DNA of 64,000 bases from Gammaproteobacteria bacterium (GTDB lineage: Bacteria > Pseudomonadota > Gammaproteobacteria > Pseudomonadales > Azotimanducaceae): positions 91,670 to 155,669 of the forward strand of contig JAAXKB010000039.1 of NCBI GenBank assembly GCA_012269545.1, read 5' to 3'. Of the stretch, positions 54,889 through 62,445 are shown one piece after another (the first letter of the stretch is position 1; every line of letters starts with the position of its first letter). The notes under the pieces are model-generated. The model was given only the letters and a program-made list of their open reading frames with translations, made no database searches and was not told where the DNA came from. The position numbers and the translations under genes were made by a program.

Positions 54889-57060
54889 ATGTCTTTAGTT
54901 GTAAACACCAATGTGAGCTCATTGACTGCTCAGCGGGCTCTTGCTTTTGCCGACTCTCTGCAGGGTGAGGCCATGACTCGACTCTCTACGGGCAGCAAAA
55001 TTAATAGTGCATCTGATGACGCTGCCGGCTTGGCAATCGCCTCTCGCATGACAGCACAAGTTAATGGCCTAAATATGGCGGTTAAAAACGCCAATGACGG
55101 CATTGCTCTCACTCAGTCGATAGAGGGCGCCCTCGTCGAAGTGTCTGACATGCTGCAACGCCTTCGGGAACTTGCGGTTCAGGCCTCAAACGACACCAAC
55201 ACAGATTCAGACCGAGCTTTCATTCAAGAAGAAGTGAATCTCCTGATTGCTGAAATCTCGCGAGTATCTAGCAACACTAGATACAACGGGCAGCTTGTTT
55301 TGGATGGGACCTTTAGCAGCCGCCAAATGCAGGTGGGCACTGAGGGCGGCGAGACGATCGCGTTGTCAATCGATTCTGTGTCTGCAAACCAGCTTGGCGC
55401 GTATCAAATCGTTGGAGAGCGCGTTGAGGCCCAGCTTGGCACAGGTGGTGGCGCCTACGACAATATCACTGACGCCGGCGATGACCTGATAATCAACGGA
55501 AACAGTCTGTCTAAGACCATTGACGTCGGTGTGAAGGATTCTGCAAAGGCCGTGGCTGCCAAGATTAACGCTGTATCTGGCGAGACAGGCGTTACCGCGG
55601 AAGCAAAAACGTACGCGTTGCTCTCTAGTGAGTATGCCACAGATCAAACCTACAGCGTCCGAATCAATAACAAGACGACCGGGTCTTTTGTTATCAGCAA
55701 TTCCAACGTGCTCGATGCCGTTGACAAGATTAATGCCATCTCGGGTTCCACAGGAGTAACGGCAACCGCCACGACAGAGAATAAAGTGCGGCTTTACAGC
55801 GCGGATGGTTCTGACATCCTGGTCGAGAACGAAAGCACTGGCACCGCTCTTAAAGTTCAAACAGTGGGTCATGATGGCGAATCCGTCCAGCCATCCAAAT
55901 ACTGGCACCATGCGTTAGCGGCTGACGCTACAAACAACTACGGCCTAGGTGTAGCCAATGGAACTTACACTGTAAAGCAGTTATCTACAGGCCAGGAGTA
56001 TTCGTTTACTCTTGCAGCAGCCACGACACGAGAGCCGACGATCGCTGAGCTAGAATCGGCCATCAATGGCGGAACCGGATTGTCCGGATTCAAGGTAGTT
56101 GACAACGCGAATCAAGCTAACGCGTCCAGCGCTTACGTGACGGCGTCGGAAGGATTTGGGGCTTTTGAGATCTACTCAGGCACCGATACCTCTGTTGCTG
56201 CAAACAAGCAAACCTTTAGTGGCTATTCAACAGTGGCTCAGTGGGATATGACGCACGCCGATGCGCCTGCTCACACTGGAGGTGAAACAACGAACTTTAT
56301 TCTCCGCAACAACTCAACTGGTGTTGATTACTCGTTCTCGGTAACGGTAACAGGCACAAATGAGGCGACTGCGGCTCAAGTTCAGACTGGCTTAAACGCC
56401 ATAACTGGCCTTTCCGGATTTGTTGTCGACAGAACAAACGGCGCAGCTACTACTCTGGATATTTGGGGACCCGCTGATTTTGGCGATTTCACATTCCTAA
56501 AGGCCGACGGTACCGCCGCCGGAGGCGCCACTTATCAAGCCGGTGACTTGAACGGTTTTGACGTTGCGTTGGCAGCGGCTTCAGGCAACGATTCCGCGAC
56601 TGTTCAAGGTACGATAGCCCTGAATTCTAGCAAAACATTCTCTGTCTCCCAGAGTGATGAAGCTAGCGGGGCTGTTACCGACCCTGCGGTTGCGACCGGT
56701 AGCTTGGCGAACGACAACTACTTTGTGACTCGGTCCTCAGCGTTGAACACTGTGTCCAACGTTGATTTTAGGACCCAGTCCGGTGCTAGTTCCGCCCTGT
56801 CAGTGCTAGACGGTGCAATCGAGAAAATTTCTTCAATGCGCGCCACTCTCGGTGCAGTGGAGAACCGTCTCGATCATGCGGTGTCTAACCTGATGAACAT
56901 CTCGGAAAACACGGAAGCGGCTCGCTCTCGTATCCAAGATGCGGACTTCGCTGCAGAATCAGCAAAATTGGCAAAAGCACAGGTGCTTAAGCAAGCTGGC
57001 GTGGGCATGTTAGCCCAAGCTAATGCTGGTTCTCAGCTAGTGCTTCAACTACTTCAGTAA
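54889..57060 (+). CDS. fliC: Flagellin A (long, 723 aa)
   Basis: A filament protein with conserved D0/D1 ends: MSLVVNTNVSSLTAQRAL at the N-terminus and ARSRIQDADFAAESAKLAKAQVLKQAG at the C-terminus. The TLR5-type motif LQRLRELAVQ is intact. The central region (about 175-610) carries flagellin IN-type modules (AKINAVSGETGVTAEA and DKINAISGSTGVTATA) and two similar modules in tandem (AINGGTGLSGFKVVD, then LNAITGLSGFVVD). A strong AAAGGAG site precedes the ATG. It has its own sigma-28 promoter and intrinsic terminator. FlaG, FliS and FliD are the likely partners. Confidence 0.96.
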   Translation: MSLVVNTNVSSLTAQRALAFADSLQGEAMTRLSTGSKINSASDDAAGLAIASRMTAQVNGLNMAVKNANDGIALTQSIEGALVEVSDMLQRLRELAVQASNDTNTDSDRAFIQEEVNLLIAEISRVSSNTRYNGQLVLDGTFSSRQMQVGTEGGETIALSIDSVSANQLGAYQIVGERVEAQLGTGGGAYDNITDAGDDLIINGNSLSKTIDVGVKDSAKAVAAKINAVSGETGVTAEAKTYALLSSEYATDQTYSVRINNKTTGSFVISNSNVLDAVDKINAISGSTGVTATATTENKVRLYSADGSDILVENESTGTALKVQTVGHDGESVQPSKYWHHALAADATNNYGLGVANGTYTVKQLSTGQEYSFTLAAATTREPTIAELESAINGGTGLSGFKVVDNANQANASSAYVTASEGFGAFEIYSGTDTSVAANKQTFSGYSTVAQWDMTHADAPAHTGGETTNFILRNNSTGVDYSFSVTVTGTNEATAAQVQTGLNAITGLSGFVVDRTNGAATTLDIWGPADFGDFTFLKADGTAAGGATYQAGDLNGFDVALAAASGNDSATVQGTIALNSSKTFSVSQSDEASGAVTDPAVATGSLANDNYFVTRSSALNTVSNVDFRTQSGASSALSVLDGAIEKISSMRATLGAVENRLDHAVSNLMNISENTEAARSRIQDADFAAESAKLAKAQVLKQAGVGMLAQANAGSQLVLQLLQ

Positions 57061-57067
57061 TAGCTCA

Positions 57068-57088
57068 CCCCTTTAGCTATCTACATAC
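57068..57088 (+). repeat. 21-bp inverted repeat, left copy, in the flagellin A 3' UTR
   Basis: CCCCTTTAGCTATCTACATAC is the exact reverse complement of 59934-59954, which covers the ribosome-binding site of flagellin D. This copy lies between the flagellin A stop codon and its terminator, so the mature mRNA would carry it. Confidence 0.95.
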
Positions 57089-57097
57089 TGAAACATA

Positions 57098-57128
57098 AAC
57101 CGCCGGGGCTTCCCCTGGCGGTTTTTTT
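57098..57128 (+). terminator. Intrinsic terminator of flagellin A
   Basis: AACCGCCGGGG-CTTC-CCCTGGCGGTT forms an 11-bp stem with a CTTC tetraloop, followed by seven T. A textbook rho-independent terminator. Confidence 0.93.
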
Positions 57129-57272
57129 ATGCCTGAAAATATCGCACCCTCGGATCGTGCGATCCAATACCAGTAAGCAGGCTCCAACTCACGCCGCTAT
57201 CGCCCATAACTACAGCTACCGGCCTTGGAGTCTTTTCGCTGCAAGTTTTTTTACTTTTTTTCAAAATATTCC

Positions 57273-57299
57273 TAAAGATTTTTTCAACCCGCCCGATCA
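57273..57299 (+). promoter_or_regulatory. Sigma-28 promoter of flagellin B
   Basis: TAAAG, 15 nt between TAAA and the -10 box, then CCCGATCA. The closest of the four to the enterobacterial GCCGATAA -10 box. Confidence 0.85.
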
Positions 57300-57394
57300 C
57301 CCTCTTGAAACCGGCAATTTATTGCCGCTTTCGTTGCCGAGCGGCAAGTAATTGCCGGTTAGCAGCAACTTAACCAGTTGCGAATGCGGTGGGC

Positions 57395-57436
57395 GCCTTT
57401 AGCGGGGTGCCCTTCTACGAGGGCCTTTAGCGGGGT
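57395..57436 (+). repeat. 14-bp direct repeat in the flagellin B leader
   Basis: GCCTTTAGCGGGGT occurs at 57395-57408 and again at 57423-57436. The first copy sits in a hairpin (GGGCGCC/GGTGCCC) that exposes TTTAGC in its loop. Both contain CCTTTAGC, complementary to GCTAAAGG in the flagellin D leader. Confidence 0.7.
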
Positions 57437-57505
57437 CTTCGGCTAAATGGTTGGGGTCATCAACCGTATGACGCGGCTATCTAAAACTATTTAGAGGCTG
57501 ATGTT

Positions 57506-58324
57506 ATGAGTTTAGTCATAAACACAAATGTTGCATCGTTGAATGCACAAAGGTCTTTGACTGCTTCCGGAGCAGAATTAAAGACAGCTATGGAACGTCT
57601 CTCTTCAGGCAAGCAAATCAACAGCGCCGCCGACGACGCTGCAGGTTTTGCTATTGCCGAGAGAATGACGGCCCAAATTCGGGGTCTGAACATGGCGACC
57701 AAGAATGCCAATGATGGTCTTTCTATGCTCGCCACGATTGAAAACGCGACAAACGATGTCACGGACATGTTGCACCGTATGCGAGAGCTAGCGGTACAAG
57801 CGATCAATGACACGAACGGTGTTCAAGACCGACTATATCTGGACGGTGAAGTTCAGGCGTTAAAAGCCGAAATCAATCGGGTATCTAGTGATACGCAGTA
57901 CAACGGATCGAACACATTGGACGGCTCGCTGGCCAATTCATCGATTCAAGTTGGCACGGAATCTGGTCAAAACATCAGTTTCTCTGTCGCTGCAGTGGAC
58001 ACTGCTACGCTGGCCATTGATTCGATTGACGTAACCGATGGTACGAATGCGGCCACCGCACTCAGTGCTATCAGTGCCGCAATTGAAACCGTAGCCGGCA
58101 ATCGTGCCGAGTACGGTGCCCTGCAGAACCGTTTGGAATATACGGTCTCAAATCTGATGAATGTTGCGGAATACACCACCGCAGCGCGATCCAGAATTGA
58201 AGATGCCGACTTTGCCGCTGAGAGCGCTCGCTTGGCGAAAGCTCAAGTGTTGCAGCAAACGGGAACGGCCATGCTGGCTCAGGCTAATGCCTCGCAGCAG
58301 CTGGTTCTGTCGCTCTTTCGATAG
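57506..58324 (+). CDS. fliC: Flagellin B (short, 272 aa)
   Basis: A compact flagellin with D0/D1 domains and almost no D2/D3. N-terminus MSLVINTNVASLNAQRSLTAS, C-terminus ARSRIEDADFAAESARLAKAQVLQQTGTAML. The TLR5-type motif has His for Gln (LHRMRELAVQ). It is a close paralogue of flagellin C. The ribosome-binding site is weak (TTTAGAGG), and the leader is long and structured, suggesting translational control. Confidence 0.97.
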   Translation: MSLVINTNVASLNAQRSLTASGAELKTAMERLSSGKQINSAADDAAGFAIAERMTAQIRGLNMATKNANDGLSMLATIENATNDVTDMLHRMRELAVQAINDTNGVQDRLYLDGEVQALKAEINRVSSDTQYNGSNTLDGSLANSSIQVGTESGQNISFSVAAVDTATLAIDSIDVTDGTNAATALSAISAAIETVAGNRAEYGALQNRLEYTVSNLMNVAEYTTAARSRIEDADFAAESARLAKAQVLQQTGTAMLAQANASQQLVLSLFR

Positions 58325-58333
58325 GGGCGACCG

Positions 58334-58350
58334 ACGGCTTTAGCCGTTTT
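58334..58350 (+). terminator. Small terminator-like hairpin after flagellin B
   Basis: ACGGC-TTTA-GCCGT followed by TTT. The loop and its flank contain CTTTAGC, the motif shared with the other flagellin untranslated regions. Confidence 0.6.
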
Positions 58351-58397
58351 ATCGGGTGCCCTTGACCAGCCGTTGGTCCAGGCCACCCGATTTTTTT
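58351..58397 (+). terminator. Main intrinsic terminator of flagellin B
   Basis: ATCGGGTG pairs with CACCCGAT around an inner GACCA/TGGTC hairpin, followed by a T-run of seven. Confidence 0.85.
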
Positions 58398-58765
58398 CCT
58401 GAACACCAATCTGGCGAGACGTCTAAAATTCAGGTCCAGCCAGCCCTCGCTAAATACCATTACCCGCCCATTTTTTTCTCTCACTGTCTTCTCAGTGCCT
58501 TTATCCGCCGACGGCTCAGACCTGCCTTGGGAGCACCTTAAGCCCGAGGCGGCAAGGTTATTCCGCTTGGTCGGAAAGTTTTTGCCGCTTTTGCCGCTTT
58601 TTTTCTAAAGATTTGCCGCTTCTCCCCGACTACTTGTCTGTACGCGGCAATAACCTGCCGCTTTGGAACGAAACCGGCAATATGCGACCGCTAATGAGGA
58701 CACAGATTGCCGGTTCAATAACAACACAGATGGGTCTTAACCATCCAACATGACAGGGGTCTGTA
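58398..58765. other. Leader region of flagellin C
   Basis: A 368-bp gap without a gene. Contains the sigma-28 promoter and seven TTGCCG/CGGCAA motifs (58550, 58582, 58591, 58613, 58645, 58675, 58707), one inside the promoter spacer, two just upstream of it. Confidence 0.7.
58606..58632 (+). promoter_or_regulatory. Sigma-28 promoter of flagellin C
   Basis: TAAAG, 15 nt after TAAA, then CCCGACTA. The spacer contains TTGCCGCTT, one of the repeated leader motifs. Confidence 0.85.
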
Positions 58766-59581
58766 ATGAGCATTGTAGTAAATACCAACATCGGTTCTTT
58801 AAACGCGCAGCGATCACTCGCTGAATCTTCTCGTGAACTGTCCACCGCCATGGAACGTCTCTCTTCTGGCAAGAAAATTAACTCAGCTGCGGACGACGCT
58901 GCAGGCTTCGCTATTGCAGAACGCATGACCGCTCAGGTGCGCGGCCTGAACATGGCGACTAAGAACGCCAACGACGGCTTGGCTATGCTGTCCACGATTG
59001 AAAACGCGACCAACGATGTGACCGATATGCTGCAGCGCATTCGCGAACTAGCCGTGCAGGCAGCCAACGACACCAACGGCACGTCAGACCGAACCTACTT
59101 ACAGACTGAGGTCGATTCCTTGGTTGCGGAAATCAACCGGGTGTCCACCGATACTGTCTACAACGATACGGTCGTACTCGACGGCAATCTTGCAGGGTCC
59201 ATCCAAGTTGGTACCGACGCAGGACAAACTATCGATTTCGCGATTGATTCCATTGACGCCACAACGCTCGGTGTTGACGCTCTGGATCTTTCAGATGCGA
59301 CCAATGCCGCAACGGCCTTGACGGCAATTGACACGGCTATTGAACAAGTAGCAGGAAATCGCGCAGGTTACGGTGCTCTTTCAAATCGCCTTGAGTACAC
59401 GGTTTCCAACCTCATGAACGTTGCCGAGTTCACCACAGCCGCTCGGTCTCGTATTGAAGACGCCGACTTTGCCGCGGAGAGCGCGCGCCTTGCCAAGGCT
59501 CAGGTTCTGCAGCAAACCGGTACTGCGATGTTGGCTCAAGCGAATGCGTCTTCGCAACTGGCGATCCAGCTGATCCGATAG
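58766..59581 (+). CDS. fliC: Flagellin C (short, 271 aa)
   Basis: Very similar to flagellin B along its whole length (for example ERLSSGKKINSAADDAAGF and VAEFTTAARSRIEDADFAA). It also lacks D2/D3. The TLR5-type motif reads LQRIRELAVQ. An AGGGG site precedes the ATG by 7 nt. The pair B and C probably arose by tandem duplication. Confidence 0.97.
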   Translation: MSIVVNTNIGSLNAQRSLAESSRELSTAMERLSSGKKINSAADDAAGFAIAERMTAQVRGLNMATKNANDGLAMLSTIENATNDVTDMLQRIRELAVQAANDTNGTSDRTYLQTEVDSLVAEINRVSTDTVYNDTVVLDGNLAGSIQVGTDAGQTIDFAIDSIDATTLGVDALDLSDATNAATALTAIDTAIEQVAGNRAGYGALSNRLEYTVSNLMNVAEFTTAARSRIEDADFAAESARLAKAQVLQQTGTAMLAQANASSQLAIQLIR

Positions 59582-59728
59582 GGTCGGTCTTTCAGCTGGT
59601 AAGTACCCTGCTGGGCATTAGGCTCAGCAGGACCTTACTCTGGCCGGGGGCTCACGACCCCTTTAGCTGAAAAGCTGAAGAGCCCCTGGTCCGGGGCCTT
59701 AAAAACCGGCCAAGCCTCAGGAGGTTTG

Positions 59729-59764
59729 ATGCCTTTTTCCTCGAAACCCGGTCAGGGGGTCTGA
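59729..59764 (+). CDS. Possible 11-codon small ORF with strong ribosome-binding site
   Basis: ATG CCT TTT TCC TCG AAA CCC GGT CAG GGG GTC TGA encodes MPFSSKPGQGV, preceded by AGGAGG at 5-nt spacing. It overlaps a terminator-like hairpin. It may be a leader peptide or chance; no protein family applies. Confidence 0.3.
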   Translation: MPFSSKPGQGV

Positions 59765-59772
59765 TCGGGTTT
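59744..59772 (+). terminator. Candidate terminator after flagellin C
   Basis: AAACCCG pairs with CGGGTTT around an inner TCA/TGA helix; CCGCCTTTATT follows. The T-run is weak, so termination is likely but not certain. Confidence 0.5.
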
Positions 59773-59794
59773 CCGCCTTTATTCAAAAAAAACC

Positions 59795-59821
59795 TAAAGT
59801 TTTCAACCGTCATCCCGACTC
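59795..59821 (+). promoter_or_regulatory. Sigma-28 promoter of flagellin D
   Basis: TAAAG, 15 nt after TAAA, then CCCGACTC. It lies inside the segment bounded by the 21-bp inverted repeats. Confidence 0.82.
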
Positions 59822-59933
59822 TTTTCGTGTAAGCGGCAATTTGTTGCCAAAAAGACGGAAAAAAACCGCCATTTTTGCCACCTCATTTGCCGCTACCGCA
59901 ACTAAGCCGCCAAAAAGCGGCAAAGATGTGCAG

Positions 59934-59954
59934 GTATGTAGATAGCTAAAGGGG
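59934..59954 (+). repeat. 21-bp inverted repeat, right copy, over the flagellin D ribosome-binding site
   Basis: GTATGTAGATAGCTAAAGGGG ends with the Shine-Dalgarno sequence AAAGGGG, 7 nt before the flagellin D ATG. It is the exact reverse complement of the flagellin A 3' UTR copy at 57068-57088. Confidence 0.95.
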
Positions 59955-59961
59955 TTTAGTT

Positions 59962-61449
59962 ATGGGTATGGTCTTAAACACCAATATCGGTGCAATTCAG
60001 GCGCAGCGAGCAATCACAGAGTCGCGCGAAGAAATGGAGAGCGCCATGGAGCGTTTATCCACTGGTAAACGCATTAACAGCGCTGCAGATGATGCAGCAG
60101 GCTTGGCCATGATCGAGCGAATGAACTCACAAATTCGCGGCTTGACCATGGCAACGAAAAACGCCAACGATGGAATCGCGCTAATCCGTACCGTGGAAAA
60201 CGCATTGGTAGAGGTGTCAGGCATGCTCCAGCGTATGCGCGAGCTAGCCGTGCAATCCGCCAACGCAACGAATTCCGCCACCGAGCGGGCGTTTGCCAAC
60301 AACGAATTGAACCAATTGCAGCTGGAAATCTCTCGTGTTTCGGCCAATACGCGTTACAACGGCACCCAAGTGCTCAACGGAACGTTTTCCGCCAAAGCGC
60401 TCCAGGTGGGCACCATGTCTGGCGAGGAAATCAACTTTACTATCGATTCGGTGGAATCTTCACTCCTTGGCGCTTACGTCATGGTCGGCGAGAACAACCT
60501 GGGCGCCTACACTGCGGCGGCCAGTAGCGCCTTTAGCACGACCACCAACCTAACAGATGATGCCGACGACATTACCGTCGTCGGCAATGGCAATACCCGC
60601 GTGATCGACGTTGCTGCCAATGATTCCGCGAAAGATTTAGCCAAAAAAATCAATTCGGTTGCAGGCGCAACCACGGTTTTTGCTCAAGCTAGAACGTACG
60701 CAAACTTAGCATCCGCGAATGCTACGGCCGAAAATTATCAGGTGACGATTAATGGCACCCAAACGGCAGCCTTCTCCATTTCGAGCAATGACGTCAGTGA
60801 TGCTGTGTCTAAAATCAATGCGATCTTTGCAACGACCGGCGTTATGGCTTCTGCAACCACCGAAAATAAAGTACTACTCACCGACGCTGACGGTGACGAC
60901 ATTCTTATCACAAACGGAAGCTCCGGGACCAGTTTACGCGTTCAAGCCGTTGAAAATGATGGTGTCACAGCACAAACCGCGACGGCGATTTCTCTCGCGG
61001 CAAATGGGGGTAACGATACGTCTCAGGTAGTAGGTACGCTAAGATTGTCATCGTCCTCCGGCTTCACTGTAACCCAGACAAACGGCTCCTCAGACACGTT
61101 TTTTGCCGACGGCACTGCGACCGCGGCCTTGGAGTCAGTTGGCGTTATTGATATTTCAACCCAAATCGGCGCCAGCTATTCCATTGCCACTATCGACGGA
61201 GCCCTAGAGAGGGTGTCTGGCATGCGAGGCTCCTTGGGTACGCTGCAGAATCGTTTGGATTACTCGGTATCGAACCTGATGAAAGTCACCGAATACACCA
61301 TTGGTGCGCGTTCGAGGATTGAGGATGCTGATTTCGCTGCAGAAACGTCGCGCCTTGCCAAAGCCCAAGTTTTGCAACAAGCCGGCGCGTCAATGCTGTC
61401 TCAGGCCAATGCGTCCACAGAAATTGTGCTGCAGGTATTACGGGGATAA
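59962..61449 (+). CDS. fliC: Flagellin D (long, 495 aa)
   Basis: A flagellin with conserved ends (MGMVLNTNIGAIQAQRAI and ARSRIEDADFAAETSRLAKAQVLQQAG) and a central region of about 230 residues carrying flagellin IN-type modules (KKINSVAGATTVFAQA and SKINAIFATTGVMASATTENKV). This centre is related to that of flagellin A, while B and C lack it. The TLR5-type motif is LQRMRELAVQ. The ribosome-binding site lies in the right copy of the 21-bp inverted repeat. Confidence 0.97.
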   Translation: MGMVLNTNIGAIQAQRAITESREEMESAMERLSTGKRINSAADDAAGLAMIERMNSQIRGLTMATKNANDGIALIRTVENALVEVSGMLQRMRELAVQSANATNSATERAFANNELNQLQLEISRVSANTRYNGTQVLNGTFSAKALQVGTMSGEEINFTIDSVESSLLGAYVMVGENNLGAYTAAASSAFSTTTNLTDDADDITVVGNGNTRVIDVAANDSAKDLAKKINSVAGATTVFAQARTYANLASANATAENYQVTINGTQTAAFSISSNDVSDAVSKINAIFATTGVMASATTENKVLLTDADGDDILITNGSSGTSLRVQAVENDGVTAQTATAISLAANGGNDTSQVVGTLRLSSSSGFTVTQTNGSSDTFFADGTATAALESVGVIDISTQIGASYSIATIDGALERVSGMRGSLGTLQNRLDYSVSNLMKVTEYTIGARSRIEDADFAAETSRLAKAQVLQQAGASMLSQANASTEIVLQVLRG

Positions 61450-61558
61450 GCCACACCCGAAGCAGCGTCTGACGTGGCAAATCAACGCGTAGGTTGCTAT
61501 ACGAGGACGCAACTGCGCAAACGGAACAGGGCCGTAAGGGGCCCAAGGAGAAGAGGAA

Positions 61559-61930
61559 ATGTCAGTTGAATCCGTTGGTTCTGGCGCGACACCCAATCAC
61601 ACGCTTGGCGCCATGGGTCCCAAGCCGCCCGTGGCTGAACAACCCATGCCAAACATCGAGGCCCAGCGTGTTTTGCCAACGCAAGGCACTTCCGCCGGGA
61701 GCTTTTCAGAGCGAGAACTCAGCCAATCTATCGAGCAGATACAGGTCATGATGGACCTGCGCAATCGCTCTGTAGAGTTCTCCACCGATGCCTCGAGTGG
61801 AGTGCAAGTCGTCAAGGTCGTAGATTCAAATTCTGGCGATGTGATCCGCCAAATGCCGGCTGAGGAATTGTTGTCGTTCATGCGCAATCTCACCCGAATG
61901 CTTGGTACCTTCATCGATAAGAGCACTTAA
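61559..61930 (+). CDS. flaG: FlaG family flagellar protein
   Basis: A 123-aa protein with a disordered Pro-rich N-terminus and the FlaG fold at the C-terminus (RNRSVEFSTDASSGVQVVKVVDSNSGDVIRQMPAEELLSF). FlaG proteins influence filament length. An AGGAGAAGAGG site precedes the ATG, and a GGGCC/GGCCC hairpin lies just before it. No sigma-28 promoter was found in the 109-nt gap, so it may be read through from flagellin D. Confidence 0.93.
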   Translation: MSVESVGSGATPNHTLGAMGPKPPVAEQPMPNIEAQRVLPTQGTSAGSFSERELSQSIEQIQVMMDLRNRSVEFSTDASSGVQVVKVVDSNSGDVIRQMPAEELLSFMRNLTRMLGTFIDKST

Positions 61931-61971
61931 CCCTTTAAAACGGATGCAGGTGGCGTTCCTGCACAAACCCC

Positions 61972-61998
61972 TAAAGCTGCGCCACTTGTATCCGATTT
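61972..61998 (+). promoter_or_regulatory. Sigma-28 promoter of fliS
   Basis: TAAAG, 15 nt after TAAA, then TCCGATTT. About 55 nt of leader precede the fliS ATG. Confidence 0.75.
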
Positions 61999-62059
61999 AT
62001 TTAATAGGTAAAACGTGCGGACAAACAGTCGGCGCGAGACTCTCTTGGACAAAAAAAAG

Positions 62060-62437
62060 ATGTACAGAAAATCCGCGCTCGCTTCTTACAGCGATATTGA
62101 CGTAGAAACAAAAACCGAATCTCAGAGCCCTGCGCAGTTGGTTCTGATGCTGTTTGATAAAGCCTGTGTGCTGTTGCGGCAAGCCAACGAAAACCTCGCC
62201 CACGAAGAGGTGGAGGCGTTCGATAAAGCGACCACCCATGCCATGCAAATTGTTATCGCTCTGCGAGGCGTTTTAGACATGGAACAAGGCGGCGAAGTTG
62301 CGCAGAGTCTCTACGATACCTATACGTCGATTGCGGCGAGCCTGTTTAAGGCAAAGAGCGAAAAAGACGCAGATGCGATCGTCAAACTCTACACAGCTAT
62401 GTCTGAACTGCGCGAAGCTTGGCAGACGGTTTCCTAA
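62060..62437 (+). CDS. fliS: Flagellin export chaperone FliS
   Basis: FliS binds the C-terminal end of flagellin and prevents premature polymerisation. The N-terminus MYRKSALASYSDIDVETKTESQSPAQLVLMLFDKA is the family hallmark. The track start is 15 codons early; the ATG at 62060 gives 125 aa. The C-terminal AMSELREAWQTVS also fits. Confidence 0.95.
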   Translation: MYRKSALASYSDIDVETKTESQSPAQLVLMLFDKACVLLRQANENLAHEEVEAFDKATTHAMQIVIALRGVLDMEQGGEVAQSLYDTYTSIAASLFKAKSEKDADAIVKLYTAMSELREAWQTVS

Positions 62438-62445
62438 GATCGTCG

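Larger units (their letters stand above)
57129..57505. other. Leader region of flagellin B
   Basis: A 377-bp gap without a gene. It contains the sigma-28 promoter (57273-57299), five TTGCCG/CGGCAA motifs within 46 nt (57312-57357) that can fold into nested hairpins, a 14-bp direct repeat GCCTTTAGCGGGGT at 57395 and 57423, and GCTATCTA at 57476. The predicted leader of about 200 nt is long for a flagellin. Confidence 0.7.
59582..59961. other. Flagellin C 3' UTR and flagellin D leader
   Basis: A 380-bp gap. In order: a large GC-rich structure around 59640-59700 that contains CCCCTTTAGCT (59658-59668) in a stem CTTTAGCT-GAAA-AGCTGAAG; an AGGAGG site with an 11-codon ORF at 59729-59764; a hairpin at 59744-59772; the sigma-28 promoter; three TTGCCG/CGGCAA motifs; and the right copy of the 21-bp inverted repeat over the flagellin D ribosome-binding site. 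Confidence 0.7.

Noticed and set aside
54224-61558. CRISPR array suggested by short repeats between flagellins
   Set aside because: Repeats are 6-14 nt, irregularly spaced and in both orientations; there are no uniform spacers and no cas genes.
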